From Mansonella perstans (lineage: Eukaryota > Nematoda > Chromadorea > Rhabditida > Onchocercidae): DNA of 64,000 bases. How positions within the stretch are numbered: position 1 is the first letter of the stretch; the number at the start of each line of letters is the position of its first letter. The stretch spans positions 248,001 to 312,000 of the forward strand of contig JBAMDO010000573.1 in the NCBI GenBank assembly GCA_037074765.1. The letters are read 5' to 3'. This document shows positions 23,266-35,300 of this stretch, one piece after another. The notes under the pieces are model-generated. The model did not search any database, was not told where the DNA came from, and saw nothing but the letters and a program-made list of their open reading frames with translations. A program made the position numbers and the translations under genes.

Positions 23266-25477
23266 ATGAAGAAGGAATTTGAAAGCGATGAGGGACGAAA
23301 TAAGAAAACAAACTGGCGTCATTTTCTAATTATCTGTTCGATACTGATCTCCGCATACCTTGTTAACGGTGAACATGCTCAGGCAGTATGCAATATATGT
23401 ACCACCGTACCAGCTGCTATTTTTACTTACGGACAACTTTCTGATCACGCAACTCGAATCTTTGCTTATGTAAGCATAAAATATAGTGAAGGTTACGTTA
23501 ATGTAAATAATAGTCCTACAAATATTTTTTACGTGTGACACAACAATGCTATTACTGGTAAATTAAAGTATTTACTTTTAATTTTCATTATACACTCGTT
23601 CTTTGCAAGAGTTTTAGTAGAGTAGAGCAAGCGAAGACATTTAGGAATATTTAACGGCAATTAACAATGATTTCAAAAAATAACTAATGATTAAACTAAG
23701 TGATTGAGTAGAAATTCGAATCGGATAACTGGAATTGGAATGTATGCTATAATTGAAAACAGTAATGCTTCAGAAAGCAACGCTTTTCTACTGGTCAGTT
23801 CATGGAATCTTAGTTGCATTCGACACCGTATTTGTGGATGCATTTGGATACTTTTTTGGCAAATTCATTCTCCTCGTTGTTCTATTTTTCAATGTCGTTT
23901 ACCAGCATGATACTGCTAAAAGCCTTATGGAGCAACAACAACGCCGTAACGCAATGGCTAATTCGACAGTTAGCTCCAGGACACCTGTTTATTTTTCAAG
24001 CTCATCTTATGGATCACAAACTGGTCTCAGCACCGCAATGACAGCGACCGATGCAACACAACCTTCTGTTGAAGTATGCATTTGTCGAATTTTTGCAGTC
24101 AGAAATTCCAAATCATCAGACATTATGATGTATTTTTATAAAATCCATTTAAAAAAAAAAGAAAATTCTTTAGAATGTATGTTTATTTTGGAAATCTTTT
24201 CGATTTTGCAGAGTTGCTTCAAAAGTCACTCATCATTGTTGCATTACAATAGCCTAACAACGGCATATTCATTGGCTCGTAGTCCAGAATTGACCGCTTA
24301 CTTGGATACTTCTTACACTCATGATGGATCTCTAAAAACCATTAATTCTACTGAAGTAAACTGTTTCAAGCAATTAAAACTTAAAAAGAAATGAAAAAAA
24401 GGCTGCTTCATTTACTTTTCATTTCTTAATTTATAAAAAACTTGGGCTAAAGTTCTGAAAGGGGGTTAATGTATTGAAAAAGTTTTAATTGATCCATTAA
24501 TGTTATATGCAGGAACAATTCAAATTTGGAACACATAAGTATAGACAAACTGCTCTAAATAATTCGTCAATACTGTCAGATTACGGCGAAGAAAACGATA
24601 GGTCAGAAAATGATGCTGTGGAATCGATTCCTGCTGGTGACTGTCAGAAAGCGGATAAGGAGGTTTGCAGCTTACTTTTGCGAGAATTTCTGAGACATCG
24701 TTTAATCTTATTTAAATTTAGCAAATTCAGGAATCCGAATAATCAGGAAATCATGAGTTTTTAATTCAGGCAGGTAATTCACTGCACGCTAGCGAATACT
24801 CGACATCGGTCATGGCGAAAGAAGAAGAAGAGGCTCTTATTACAAATCCAGATGAATATGTAATTATTATTATCAGTTAAGATTAGATAATTTCCTTATG
24901 TAACTTGCTATTTTGTTAACATTAAAAGTCTCGAAATTTTTGTTTTATTTTCAGATAATTTTCAAGTATCCCTTTACCGAAACGGTGACAGTTAACGTGA
25001 AAAACAACCACAGTCATCCAGTAATGTGGGCTTTGAAGGCCAATGCAATTAAACGTATGATTGCACAACCTACCTGTGGAATTCTTGGAAAAAACGCCAC
25101 CGTACATGTAGGTTTGAAGATATGCTAAAGAAACGTAGTAATTAACAAAGCAAAAAAATTAAATTTGTAAACACAATTAGTTTTGTCATTGTTAAGGAAG
25201 TATGAAATTTGACTGATGACATATTACAGATTTTTCCAGAAGATTTGTTCAATTAAACTAAATGACGGAAGTTGGAACTTTTTTATTTAGGATTATTTTA
25301 CAGATTAAGATTGGAGTTACTAAAGTACCACCTGAGGAAGCGAACATGAATGATCGAATCGTAATTGATTATTGCCTGATCGACGATGATACGATCAGTT
25401 TTAATCGCTCATTTTTGTACAATGCTGAGGACCCATTCCGCAGACGAAAAAAGTTCAATATTTATTATGAAAACTAA
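23266..25477 (+). CDS. Membrane protein: TB2/DP1/HVA22-like region fused to a C-terminal MSP domain
   Basis: Exons are 23266-23469, 23774-24073, 24212-24355, 24513-24662, 24770-24859, 24955-25107 and 25304-25477; 404 residues, and every intron is phase 0. Residues about 20-115 have the layout of the REEP/Yop1 (TB2/DP1/HVA22) family: a first hydrophobic hairpin with VCNICTTVPAAIFTY, then LFYWSVHG, an Asp, and a second hydrophobic hairpin (KFILLVVLFFNVV). Such proteins curve ER membranes. A low-complexity Ser/Thr and acidic linker follows (about 130-290). Residues about 291-404 are a clear MSP domain: IIFKYPFTETVTV, KRMIAQPTCGIL, NDRIVIDYC and FRRRKKFNIYYEN as the final strand. MSP domains act in sperm motility filaments or, in VAP proteins, as ER contact-site adaptors. 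The MSP call is firm; the TB2 call is moderate and based on pattern only. The start is provisional because alternative 5' exons may lie upstream. Confidence 0.82.
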
Positions 25478-25887
25478 CAAAATCAATGAATTCCGGGGGC
25501 GAAAATCTAGCTGTATTTTCCATAAATTGAGTAAATCATATATATTCATTTTATTTACTACTGGATAAAAAACATTTCCATTCACTGCGTCATGGTTGAA
25601 ATAAGACAGGACTTGTTATTCAAATGTTTTTATTCACTCAAACTTTAATCAATGCTGAACAAGGCTGAAGTTCGAAATTCGAAAAGAAAAAGTAAGGATA
25701 TCTGATTAAATATATCTACAGCAACGTTGTAGATATTTTAAACATATTTTGACATAAATTAACAGCAAAAAATTGCTGCAAACTTTCGGTGTTCCGTCTG
25801 ATCTGATCAGAAAATACTAAAAATATATTTTTTTTAAACTCTCTGTCAAAAAGATACACTGATTAATTAGGCTCAAGCAAGAGACGT

Positions 25888-25893
25888 TTTATT
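25888..25893 (-). terminator. Polyadenylation signal of the channel gene
   Basis: Canonical AATAAA on the minus strand, 65 bases beyond the channel stop codon at 25958-25960. Confidence 0.6.
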
Positions 25894-25957
25894 TAAGTGT
25901 TTAAATAATGAATAAAGATGCTTAAAATTTAAAATTGCTGCTAATCCAAATTCGGAT

Positions 25958-28900
25958 TCAAACAAACGTTTGCTTTTCTTTTTTTGGCTGGAATAATGCT
26001 GTGAGTTTATCGGAAAATCCCGATGAAATAGATTCAAACGAAAACTGTCCCGGTAAATCTGGAATTGTTCTGGTTGAGTTCATAGAATCTTGTTTTCCCA
26101 AAGTGTTTGTCCCAGATAGAAAATTGTTTGGTACAATGTTGTCTTTGTCGAAGAAATTGATGGATGATGAAAGATTTGGAATTGAATTCTTTGTCAAGGG
26201 ATTCTCAGCCAGATCTATGGCACAGACTGATTCTGCCAGTTGGGATTGATTATTGAATTGGCTCTTGATTTCATTCACTGTCTCGATGGATGAAGTATAT
26301 GAAGTACTTTTTAAAGATGTTGAAGACGAAATTGAATTTTTAGATCGTTTTATCGTGACGCCAAGAAGTTTCATTTCCGCTTCCAATTTTTTCTTGTGCT
26401 TCCATTTGTCTGACTTGTCTGTGGGATGGGTTTTAATGTTTTTCCTGCAATGAAATTGTTTAAATTTTTGTAAAGATTGTTGACATAAATCAATAATTGG
26501 AGCATTCCTGGAATAGTAAATTAAAAAAAAAATTCAACTGATTTCGGTCTAAATATTTTTTATAGTTCAACGATAGGAAATTATTACCAACAGTTTAAAG
26601 GCCAATAACAAAACGGATTGCATAGACCATACTGAAAGCATGAATAGATAAGTTCGATAACTGTAAGTAAACTTGCACCGAGGAAAAGACCAAGTGCTCC
26701 ACCCACATCACCTGCAATTGAGAAAGATTAATATTTGTTTGTCATCAGATTCTGCTACGATTGAAGAAAATAAATTTTGCATTCAGTTCTCTAAAAGCCT
26801 ACATGCCAAGCTCCAAATACTATAGGTACTCTCTTGTCGCCATGTTTCAATGTTCATTCGATGCAAGAAAACATTCACCATTGCGAAATTTTGTCTAAAA
26901 TAACTAATTAAGTTAAGAAAATTGAAATTACTACAATTTAGAAAAGACAAGTCAAAATCCTAATGGTATAGAGAAATAAATTTCAATCTCAAATGGAACA
27001 TTTAATTTATTTGTTTTTTCTGAGGTTTATAAGGATTTATGACAGTTTGATCGTCTTAATAAAAAATGACATTTTATAAAATTCCTACTCTACGAATGCT
27101 GATCCAAAATCAAAATTGGCCAAATAAGCTGGTAATTCCTTCTGGTATAAATTCGAATATGCTGACTGCAAGAAATTTTCGCTTAAAATGTTAATTTAAA
27201 CAGACTAAAAACAGGATTTCACTTAAAGATTCATGAACAAATGAAAGTAAACTTCTTTCATCAAATCGAGTGCATTTCTCTTTATTTTTATATCCAACAC
27301 TGCAAGTTTATCAAATCACTCTTATTAATTAACACTAATAAGTCTTTTGTTCGAACGAGTTATGTTACAGCTTAATGCGTAAAGTATCCTAGTTATCGTA
27401 AACATGTACCTGAAATTCATTCATCATTTTTTTGAATGAATTCAGGACGATGATGCTTTCATTTTTCACATCACCAAAAGTGCAATCGACAATATCGCGG
27501 ATAAATGCACTGAACTGTTCTTTATGATGTGCTGTCGTTTCACCAAAGTACAGCATAGATCCCATCTATAACATTTTCCAGGACTTTTTTTCGGCGTAGA
27601 GTTTGGCTAAAGTGGAAGACTTAGGATAATTGTTAACCGTGTGGAATTTCACAATGCTGAATTTATATTTGAAATCAAAGAAAATATGAACCACTGAAGC
27701 GATTAATGAAACTACCGTGCACAAAAAAAAAAAAAAAAAAAAATATCTAACTATGTACCTGTAGACCTCTATCATTGTCAAGAGTAGCCATGAAATTCGG
27801 CAATTCATCATCAGCCATATCACCAATATTACGCACCAAATTTTCATCCAGATCTCTCAGCATTGGATTGTACCAGTTCTACAGAACATTGCACAGGATC
27901 ATCTTTAGATATGCATCTTTGAAAACTGTTTAATCGTCAGATAGCGGCAATTATTATGCCTTGTAAATTTCTCTTAATAAAGAAGAAATAATACTTCGAA
28001 GAAGTCCTGATCAAAGAAGTGACGCATATTCCGAGATTGCATTTTCTCCGCCCATGCACGCCGCTGTAGTCTACCTGATTCATACTGCAATCGACATATT
28101 ATTTTAAGAAAGTTGCTTCAATTCAATAAATTTGACTTGATTCTGTAAAAAAGATGAAAAATTTAACACTATTTCACAAAAAGTTGTCATAAATTTTACA
28201 TCTCTTTCAATCAAACAATAAAACCTGATTTGCTAAAGACAAAATAGTATCCATTCGCTTTAAATTGTCGTCCAATGTTGATTTATAGAATGATGGATTA
28301 TATATTTTGTACAATTTGGTAATAGTTTTAGCGAATCTTTGCATTTCCTTTACTACTTCATCAAAACGATCACCATAAGCTTCACGGAGTTGCACTACGG
28401 TATGAAATTGCTTGGCACTAGTAATATCTTCGCTTGGTTCGAGAAGCTGCAAACAGATAACGAAAAATTGTTTATTTCTAAATGAAAAAACCATTTTAGG
28501 GCATACGTTTTCTTGAAATGAATTTGAAGAGGACCTACTCGATATATGAGAGAAATCCGTGCTTCCTCAGTTGATGATGAAGGGTTCTCGATAGCAGCAA
28601 ACATTTTAGCATGGCTAGAAGGTATTGTACTGAAACAAGTAACTGACTTGTTCAATCTTTCAAAAGCATTTTGATATGTGCTATCCTTCCATCCCCAACC
28701 ATTATCAATCAATCTGCAAAGTATACTCTTGTTTAAATCATTTTAACTTTATAGCGAACTATTTGAATTAAAAAAGTTCTTCTCAATTTCACAGTGATCA
28801 AATACTTTGTGGAAACAAGACCAAAAAGAGGTATATATGATTTTTTCTCTTTCATTTTCCACTAATAAAAATAAAATTTCAGCTTAATCTTGAATAACTG

Positions 28901-31900
28901 GGTCATCAGTCCATGCATTACAAAACAATTAAACAGCTCTACAGATAGTTACTTTTGTGTTGCTTCTCGTAGCTTCAATATCATTCGCCTTGTCCTTAGT
29001 CTTATATCCTCCTGATATCGAGATTGCTTTTCGTAGGCACGTTGTGCTGCACGCTTGATTTGCCTAACCTTGAAATAATTTCTTTTTTCTTCGCCAATAA
29101 AAATAAATATTTCAAAATAATGCTTCAAATCGCGTATTAAATTAATACCTGTTGATTACTCAGAAGCTGATTTTCCTCACATTGAAAATGCTCATCGCGA
29201 TGAAGCTCTGTGTTCGCCTTAAAATTTGAAGAATTCCAACTGATTAATTGAAATTACTAAAATTTCAAAATTTGAATTGTCATAAGCAAGAGAACTTTAG
29301 TGCTGCGACGTTACTCAAATATCCTCAATTTTTAATTTGATATTAGAAAAAATAATCCAATATTAACATGTATTCTATTGTTGATTACTTAAAAGTCTTA
29401 ACATTTGAATTGATTATTCAAATTGATTTTCGGCAGCAATCAAGAAGCTGAACTTAAAATACTTCACTCGCGCTACAATCTGCTTTTTACAAATGTCCAA
29501 ATTTTCAAAAAATTATTCAGATCTCTTTGCAGAAAATATTATCATAACAGCAAGATTAAAATTGTTGCAGATAGAAAGCATTAGATTTCAATTCCGCATC
29601 TATCAAGTAACATTAGAAAGCCAAACAAAACATACTTACCTCATTCTCGATATCGTAATCATCAACAACGTCCTCCACATCCTCTTCTTCTGCAGTATCG
29701 ATCAACGATGGAAATATACTGTTTGGCAATAAAGTCATATCCTGCCAAGCTGTATAATCGATTTGTTCACATGGTGAAAGGCAACCAGATCGATAAAAAC
29801 TTTTTTTTTTACCGAACTGTAGAATAGGTAATGCACAAGTGAAATATTGATCCACGTTGCAAAAACTATGCTCTGAAATTTGATAAAAAAAATGTTAAAT
29901 TTAAGATTAAACCAAAAATGAACAGCGATTAATATTCAGTTTCATTTAATAATAGACAAATGTTCCGAATTCTTATCATTTCCGTCTCTAAAAGTTTCTG
30001 TAAAGGAAAGATAAAAAGGATCAGTTGGATTACTTCCTGGATTTGGATTATATGTTCGCCTCATGGAACATTTGCATTTCTGCTCAATTTCTTGCAAATA
30101 TTTCCGAATGGTACAGGTATGGATATTTTCTGGATCATCAACAGCCAATATTGTTTTCTGATGTTTCTCATTTTTCTCCACGCATCCCGCACCGGAATAT
30201 TTATGCCTCTAACAAATAAAATTGAAGTTTCACCGATCAGGCATATGCAAATTTTGATGAAAATCTTCATAACAGCGATTTTAATTTTTTTGAAATAAAT
30301 TTGTCTCTAATTTTGGTTTGAACAAATATTTAGTAAAAGAAAGCTACTTTTTGCATCTTAAACGGAATCTCCATAGTATATCCAGGAGGTACGTTAACAC
30401 CATCAAGTGAAGATTCAGGGATATCTGTTTGATTATAAATCAAGATTTTTAATCCTGGAAGGCTCATAGTCCGAAAATACGGCGTGCAACTTTCCACTCG
30501 CTCATATCGCTCAATGTTTAGTAACAACCTGAGACCATTGTCAGAGCCTGAAATTGAAATTAAAACAGGAGTTCAAACACACTCCCAGCCCGATTAAAAC
30601 TTTCTCTGTCCTAAATTCACCCTCGCAAAGCAATTCACATCTTACTTATTTGAAAGAAAACTCTCCGCATTTTATGAAATATTACGATTTGTACGTCCAT
30701 ATCCTGTTCGAATGTAGGCACGCAATAATTTCAGAAAGAATATGCATTTTAAAATTAGATTCGCTTTCATAAAATTTTACCACTTGAAGAAATATAGTGT
30801 GGATTATTTGGATCGGTGTTTATGGCCCAGCAAAGACCCGTAAGTGTCCAGACTGCTTTGAAATTTGATAATCGACAACTGGTACCATTTGGCCAAGTAC
30901 AGCTGACATCATATTGGGCTTTCGTAACAAAACAACACAAAACAGTTGAAATTTTAAAATTTACAAAAGTGAATATAATTTTCAGTAGAATATTTAGATC
31001 TTTATAATCAGAAACATGAATTGCTACTATTAATCGATTGTTTCCCTAACCTTAGGATCATTCTGGATTTCCAGTGCGCTGCATTTCTAAGGAATTTCAC
31101 AGCATCCATATCCCAGGCATTTTCCAATACTTTATCAAACACTGTTAAATTCATTTCGCTAGATAAGGAGCTATTATTTCTTGGCTCTTTTGGCCTGCGA
31201 TTCTGAATTGCTGGACCCGTTAAATAGGTCAATCTGAAGATGTTAACATTTGTTTGTTGCCTTTAATCTTATAAAAAATTCCCAACTTGGATCACATTGA
31301 TGATAACAGCTAATAGCTTTTCATTAATCAGTCATTAATTTTTTAGATTTTTCATGCCCATGAAATTTGATATCTATTTTCTAAATCTTTCACTTCTTCC
31401 TTCATTAATTTAATAGTAGCTTCATTTCTGCTTCCATAAAATTAACTCAAAGCTTTTTCTCTCTGCTTTTATAAACATAAAATTACATAATCAACAAATA
31501 ATCATGCTCACCTGTATTGATTATTATTACAGATAGCAACAACAGGAAATGGTATTTGATTCGGATAGGCTGCTTCGACGTTTGTTGCTACAGGTGTGGT
31601 TAAATACATGTTAATTTGTTTAAAACTTTGAAAACATGCTAACAATACGAATATCATTATTATTGTTGCCCAAAAATACCTACAAATTAACTTGCGTACA
31701 GAATTAATCAATACGGATGGAATGTATAGAACTGAAATACCTCTACCTGTCTCTACAGTTCTATCTTTTGCTTTCTGCTTTCTGAAATTTAAAAATTAAG
31801 AATGAATTACAGTTTAAGAAGACAAACTTTGAAAAAGGATTATCTGTCTGTAAATGTTTAACTCCATCCATGTTGGCATTTTCAATGATGGAAACGAGTG

Positions 31901-32078
31901 CAGGCCCATTACGAATTTCTTTTGTAGAAATAACTGATAGAACGGCTCCCGATTTTCGAACAGGTTCGAGATTTTCACTAACAATCGACCCACTTTGCCT
32001 TCTTAAAGAAACAAAAATTTCATCAAAATCATTTTCAATTCCTAATTTAAATAACTGATTGTATGTCGCTAACATCAT
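25958..32078 (-). CDS. DEG/ENaC (degenerin-type) cation channel subunit
   Basis: Nineteen exons, 5' to 3': 32078-31828, 31781-31747, 31731-31512, 31233-31028, 30918-30781, 30547-30348, 30208-30034, 29872-29640, 29217-29149, 29068-28953, 28713-28539, 28446-28225, 28084-27995, 27878-27759, 27565-27410, 27165-27089, 26894-26803, 26711-26588, 26444-25958; 1061 residues. TM1 is about 111-130 (YFWATIIMIFVLLACF), followed by the post-TM1 motif FPVVAICNNNQYR. The Cys-rich ectodomain includes GLRLLLNIERYE, LPGLKILIYNQ and CLSPCEQIDYTAW. TM2 is about 862-885 with the GAS selectivity filter (GGALGLFLGASLLTVIE). The cytosolic tail is about 175 residues, Ser-rich. Between the CLSPCEQ block and TM2 lie roughly 340 extra residues, beginning with an acidic run (TAEEEDVEDVVDD). 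The N-terminal His-Gly motif typical of the family is not seen. The boundary of exons 4/5 is uncertain (another donor at 31046-31047), and so is the 5' end: a coding-looking exon at 32236-32330 does not join in phase. Confidence 0.9.
27723..27743 (+). repeat. Poly-A run in a channel intron
   Basis: Uninterrupted A run of about 21 bases within the intron between channel exons 14 and 15. Likely length-polymorphic. Confidence 0.7.
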
Positions 32079-32235
32079 TTAATCGGATAACCTTGCAGTC
32101 CTCAAGAATCGCCATGAGATATTTACAGTTGATTACGGACAGTTTAAATTTATTTTGAGTAAAACAAATGCAATGGCTAATAATAAAATCTTTGAATCCT
32201 AAATTCATGTTCCTAATGAAGTATATTAAATAGAC

Positions 32236-32330
32236 CTGGATGGATATAAATAGAGTCCACTTCCAGAAGACTCGTGTTGATCCGTAAACAAGTTTAAATG
32301 ACCCGCAATATGATCAGCTGTTCGAGGCAT
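32236..32330 (-). CDS. Possible 5' exon upstream of the channel gene
   Basis: Reading leftward, an ATG at 32330 opens 31 codons plus two bases (starting MPRTADHIAGHLNLFTDQHE) and ends at a donor (atccag|gtctat). Composition looks coding. It would be phase 2, but the channel exon starting at 32078 has in-frame stops just before its ATG and no matching acceptor. Either this is an alternative or noncoding first exon with a junction I have misread, or it is chance. Confidence 0.35.
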
Positions 32331-35300
32331 CGTCTTCTATCATGCATTTGACGAAAAAAGTAAGCTAGTCAGAAAAACAGAAGTGTATCTGCAGAACAGT
32401 CAAAATAATTGTTATCAAATCCACATGTTTGAAATGTTTTTTAGATTAACTTAACCACCTGTAATTTATAGCAATTTTTATCGTAAAATTATTAGAAATA
32501 ACTGAAGTTTGATTACCCTCGCAAAAGATTCCATTTTTGAAGCTGGACATAGAATAAGAACAACTTTACGTCATAATAAGTGTCAAAGCTTGTGAGGAAA
32601 AGGAATCAATATAAAATTAAATAAATTATAAACCAGAAAACTCTTTATTTTTTATAAATGAATTACTATATGTGTAAACAAAAGTTACTTTTTAAAAGCG
32701 TTAAATGCACAAAAGTTGAATTCTAAAAGCACAAAAGTTGAATTTTAAATTTGTTGCACTGAACAATTTTGAAGAAAAAACAGAAAATAAAAGAGAAAAA
32801 TGGGGAAAAAATTCACTGCTTGTAGAGTCCAGGACTGGTTATTTATCATAAAACAAACTCTGCTGTTCAGTCTTTTCTAAAAAATCATTAACGAAGCTTA
32901 CTTGTGGTACATTTGAATTCAGTGACTGGTCATGTCACTTTTGTTTTCATATCCTGCTATTCGATCCTTTCTGAAAATGGTTCTTGTGATTCCCTTGAAT
33001 TAGAAACCGCTTTGCTTATTTGTAGCAAGGACTACGGGTTCAAAAATAATAAATCCTATTAATTTGAAAGTAAACTTTGATCTAAACTCTTAAACTATTA
33101 GTTTTAGATATTGCTTGACTGTTTTCTTTGTAATCCATATTTAATTTTCGCAGACTACCTAACTACAACTTTATGAAATCAATATCATTGCATCTTTTAT
33201 TGGAAATTTTTATCTATTACCAGTTTAATCAATCGTTCTATCTGTAATTTTAGATGTAAAAACATCTTTTTCTGTATTGGATCAACTTGTCAAAACGATG
33301 GTCAAAACTATTGATCGAACAGTCATTTTACAGTTCTTCTTTGGACATTTTAAATTTGAATTGAAATAAAACTGGCAACTTTTCGAAGTAGAGATAAACG
33401 GTGACGAGGAATCATGAGCTGACCTTTTTTCGGCAACTGATATAAATGGTCAAGAAAATATAAAGTCGGAGTTCGTTAATTTCTCTTCAAAAAAAAAACC
33501 TTGCCTGTGTTTTTCATTTCTTTGGAACGCTTATTTGTAAATTCTCCCATTCTTCATAAACAAAACTTCGGACAGTCATTTTAGATCGGAGGTTTCTCTC
33601 TTAATTTTTCAAGAGAGTGGAAGAAAGAATATTTCGAAGTAGCGAATTTTTAAATTCAAGACTACTACTGGATTTATGAAGTCACCATTGTAATGAACAC
33701 ACTTTGAAATCAGACAAAGCATTGTCATCTGTACTTAACAACTGCACAATTCTTTGATGATTGATATGTAGTCATTCCAATTTGTCTTCCACAATTACCA
33801 ATCTGATCTGCATCATTAACTTCGTTTATATATTGCAATGAAATAATCACTGTTTAAGATCTGAGCTAGATAAACAAGAATATTCTGAATCGTTGCATTG
33901 TTGTTTATTTGGTTTAAATTTTGAGAAGTGCACCAATTACTGGATAGAACAAAAAATAATTAAAAGTTTGTAGTGTGAAACTCTTTTGAGATGCTTTTGT
34001 GAATTTTACTGAATGGGTGATTAGCAATTTTTCATTCACGATTTAGCTTCATTTGTTACATTCACATTCCGTCAAACACAAAGTATGAAAGTTATGTCAG
34101 AGTCATTTGCTTAACTATTCAAATTGAAAAAATCCTAATCTTGAGAAAATTCACGGCAATAGAGTTTAAAATAGTTAATTATAAATTTCTGGCATTTCTG
34201 CTTGCACAGTTTCTTTTTGTTTTCTCACCTTATTATAAGGTTTGAATCATACTAAAAAATCCTTACTTAAGATCTTTAAATTATTTGGATGACTAGAAGA
34301 ATTTCTTAGTTTTCCGTTTTGATTTAATTTTTATCAGCTTTTCCTGCAATTATTTAGCCAACTTTCAAAACTAGCTTGGAAAATTAAAAGATTAATTTTT
34401 TAAATGTAATTAATTTCCTTTTAAGCTTATTTGGCGAAGTTCTGTTTGTTGGTTTAGTCGCCCTTCTTTTAATACATATTCCATACAACTATATGATATT
34501 TGATTGTATTTTATTTGTATGTAGCATAGTAAGGACAGTCGCACACATTCTTTTGATCACTCAAAAAACGATTTTTTAGTGATAAAAAATGATTAAAATT
34601 TTTTGTGATCAAAAAATGATTGAAATTTCTCAGTATCCAAAAATTACTGAGATATTTTAGCCTGAACAAATAAAAATTTGAACGAGGAGTTGAATTTTAG
34701 CCTTAATTAATTAACTGATTAATTATTTCATTAATTTTTTCTTGAAGCAGTTACCAAAAAAATGGGCTGCAGTAAATCAAAAATAAACAAGACAGTTTCA
34801 TTCATCCTAAATCTTAATGTTATAAAAAATTTAACTTTTCTTATGAATCTGAAAGTAAACAAAAACTTAACTTTTATAAATCGTAAAGCCAAAAAACTTA
34901 CTGGCTGTCAGCATGAAGCTTAGCATGAAGTTAAATTATAAATGTTAATGGGCAAGTGAAGTTCTCCGATATATTTGATCTTCTGGATTGTGCAGTTTAC
35001 TTTAGAGATAACAATGATTTAATACTATTTCAGAATATTTCATGCAAAATATTGGTCTTATCTAAAAAACAACACTGCCAAAAGAATAACTAAACTTCAA
35101 AATGAAAATTTTATCTCACTTTACTGAAAATCTCAATAATTTTTGATCACTGAAAATTTCGGTATAATTTTGGTAATTAAAAATTTCGATCATCTTTTAA
35201 TTTCAACGATTTTTGAGAATGCTTAGTAAATCATTTAGTAATAAAAAAACCATTTAAATCCAATTATTAGAGGGACCTATCATATCACTCAAATTACCAA

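Noticed and set aside
25935..26249. 104-codon plus-strand open frame
   Set aside because: Antisense of the last channel exon. The minus frame continues the channel protein in phase from TM2 and its tail.
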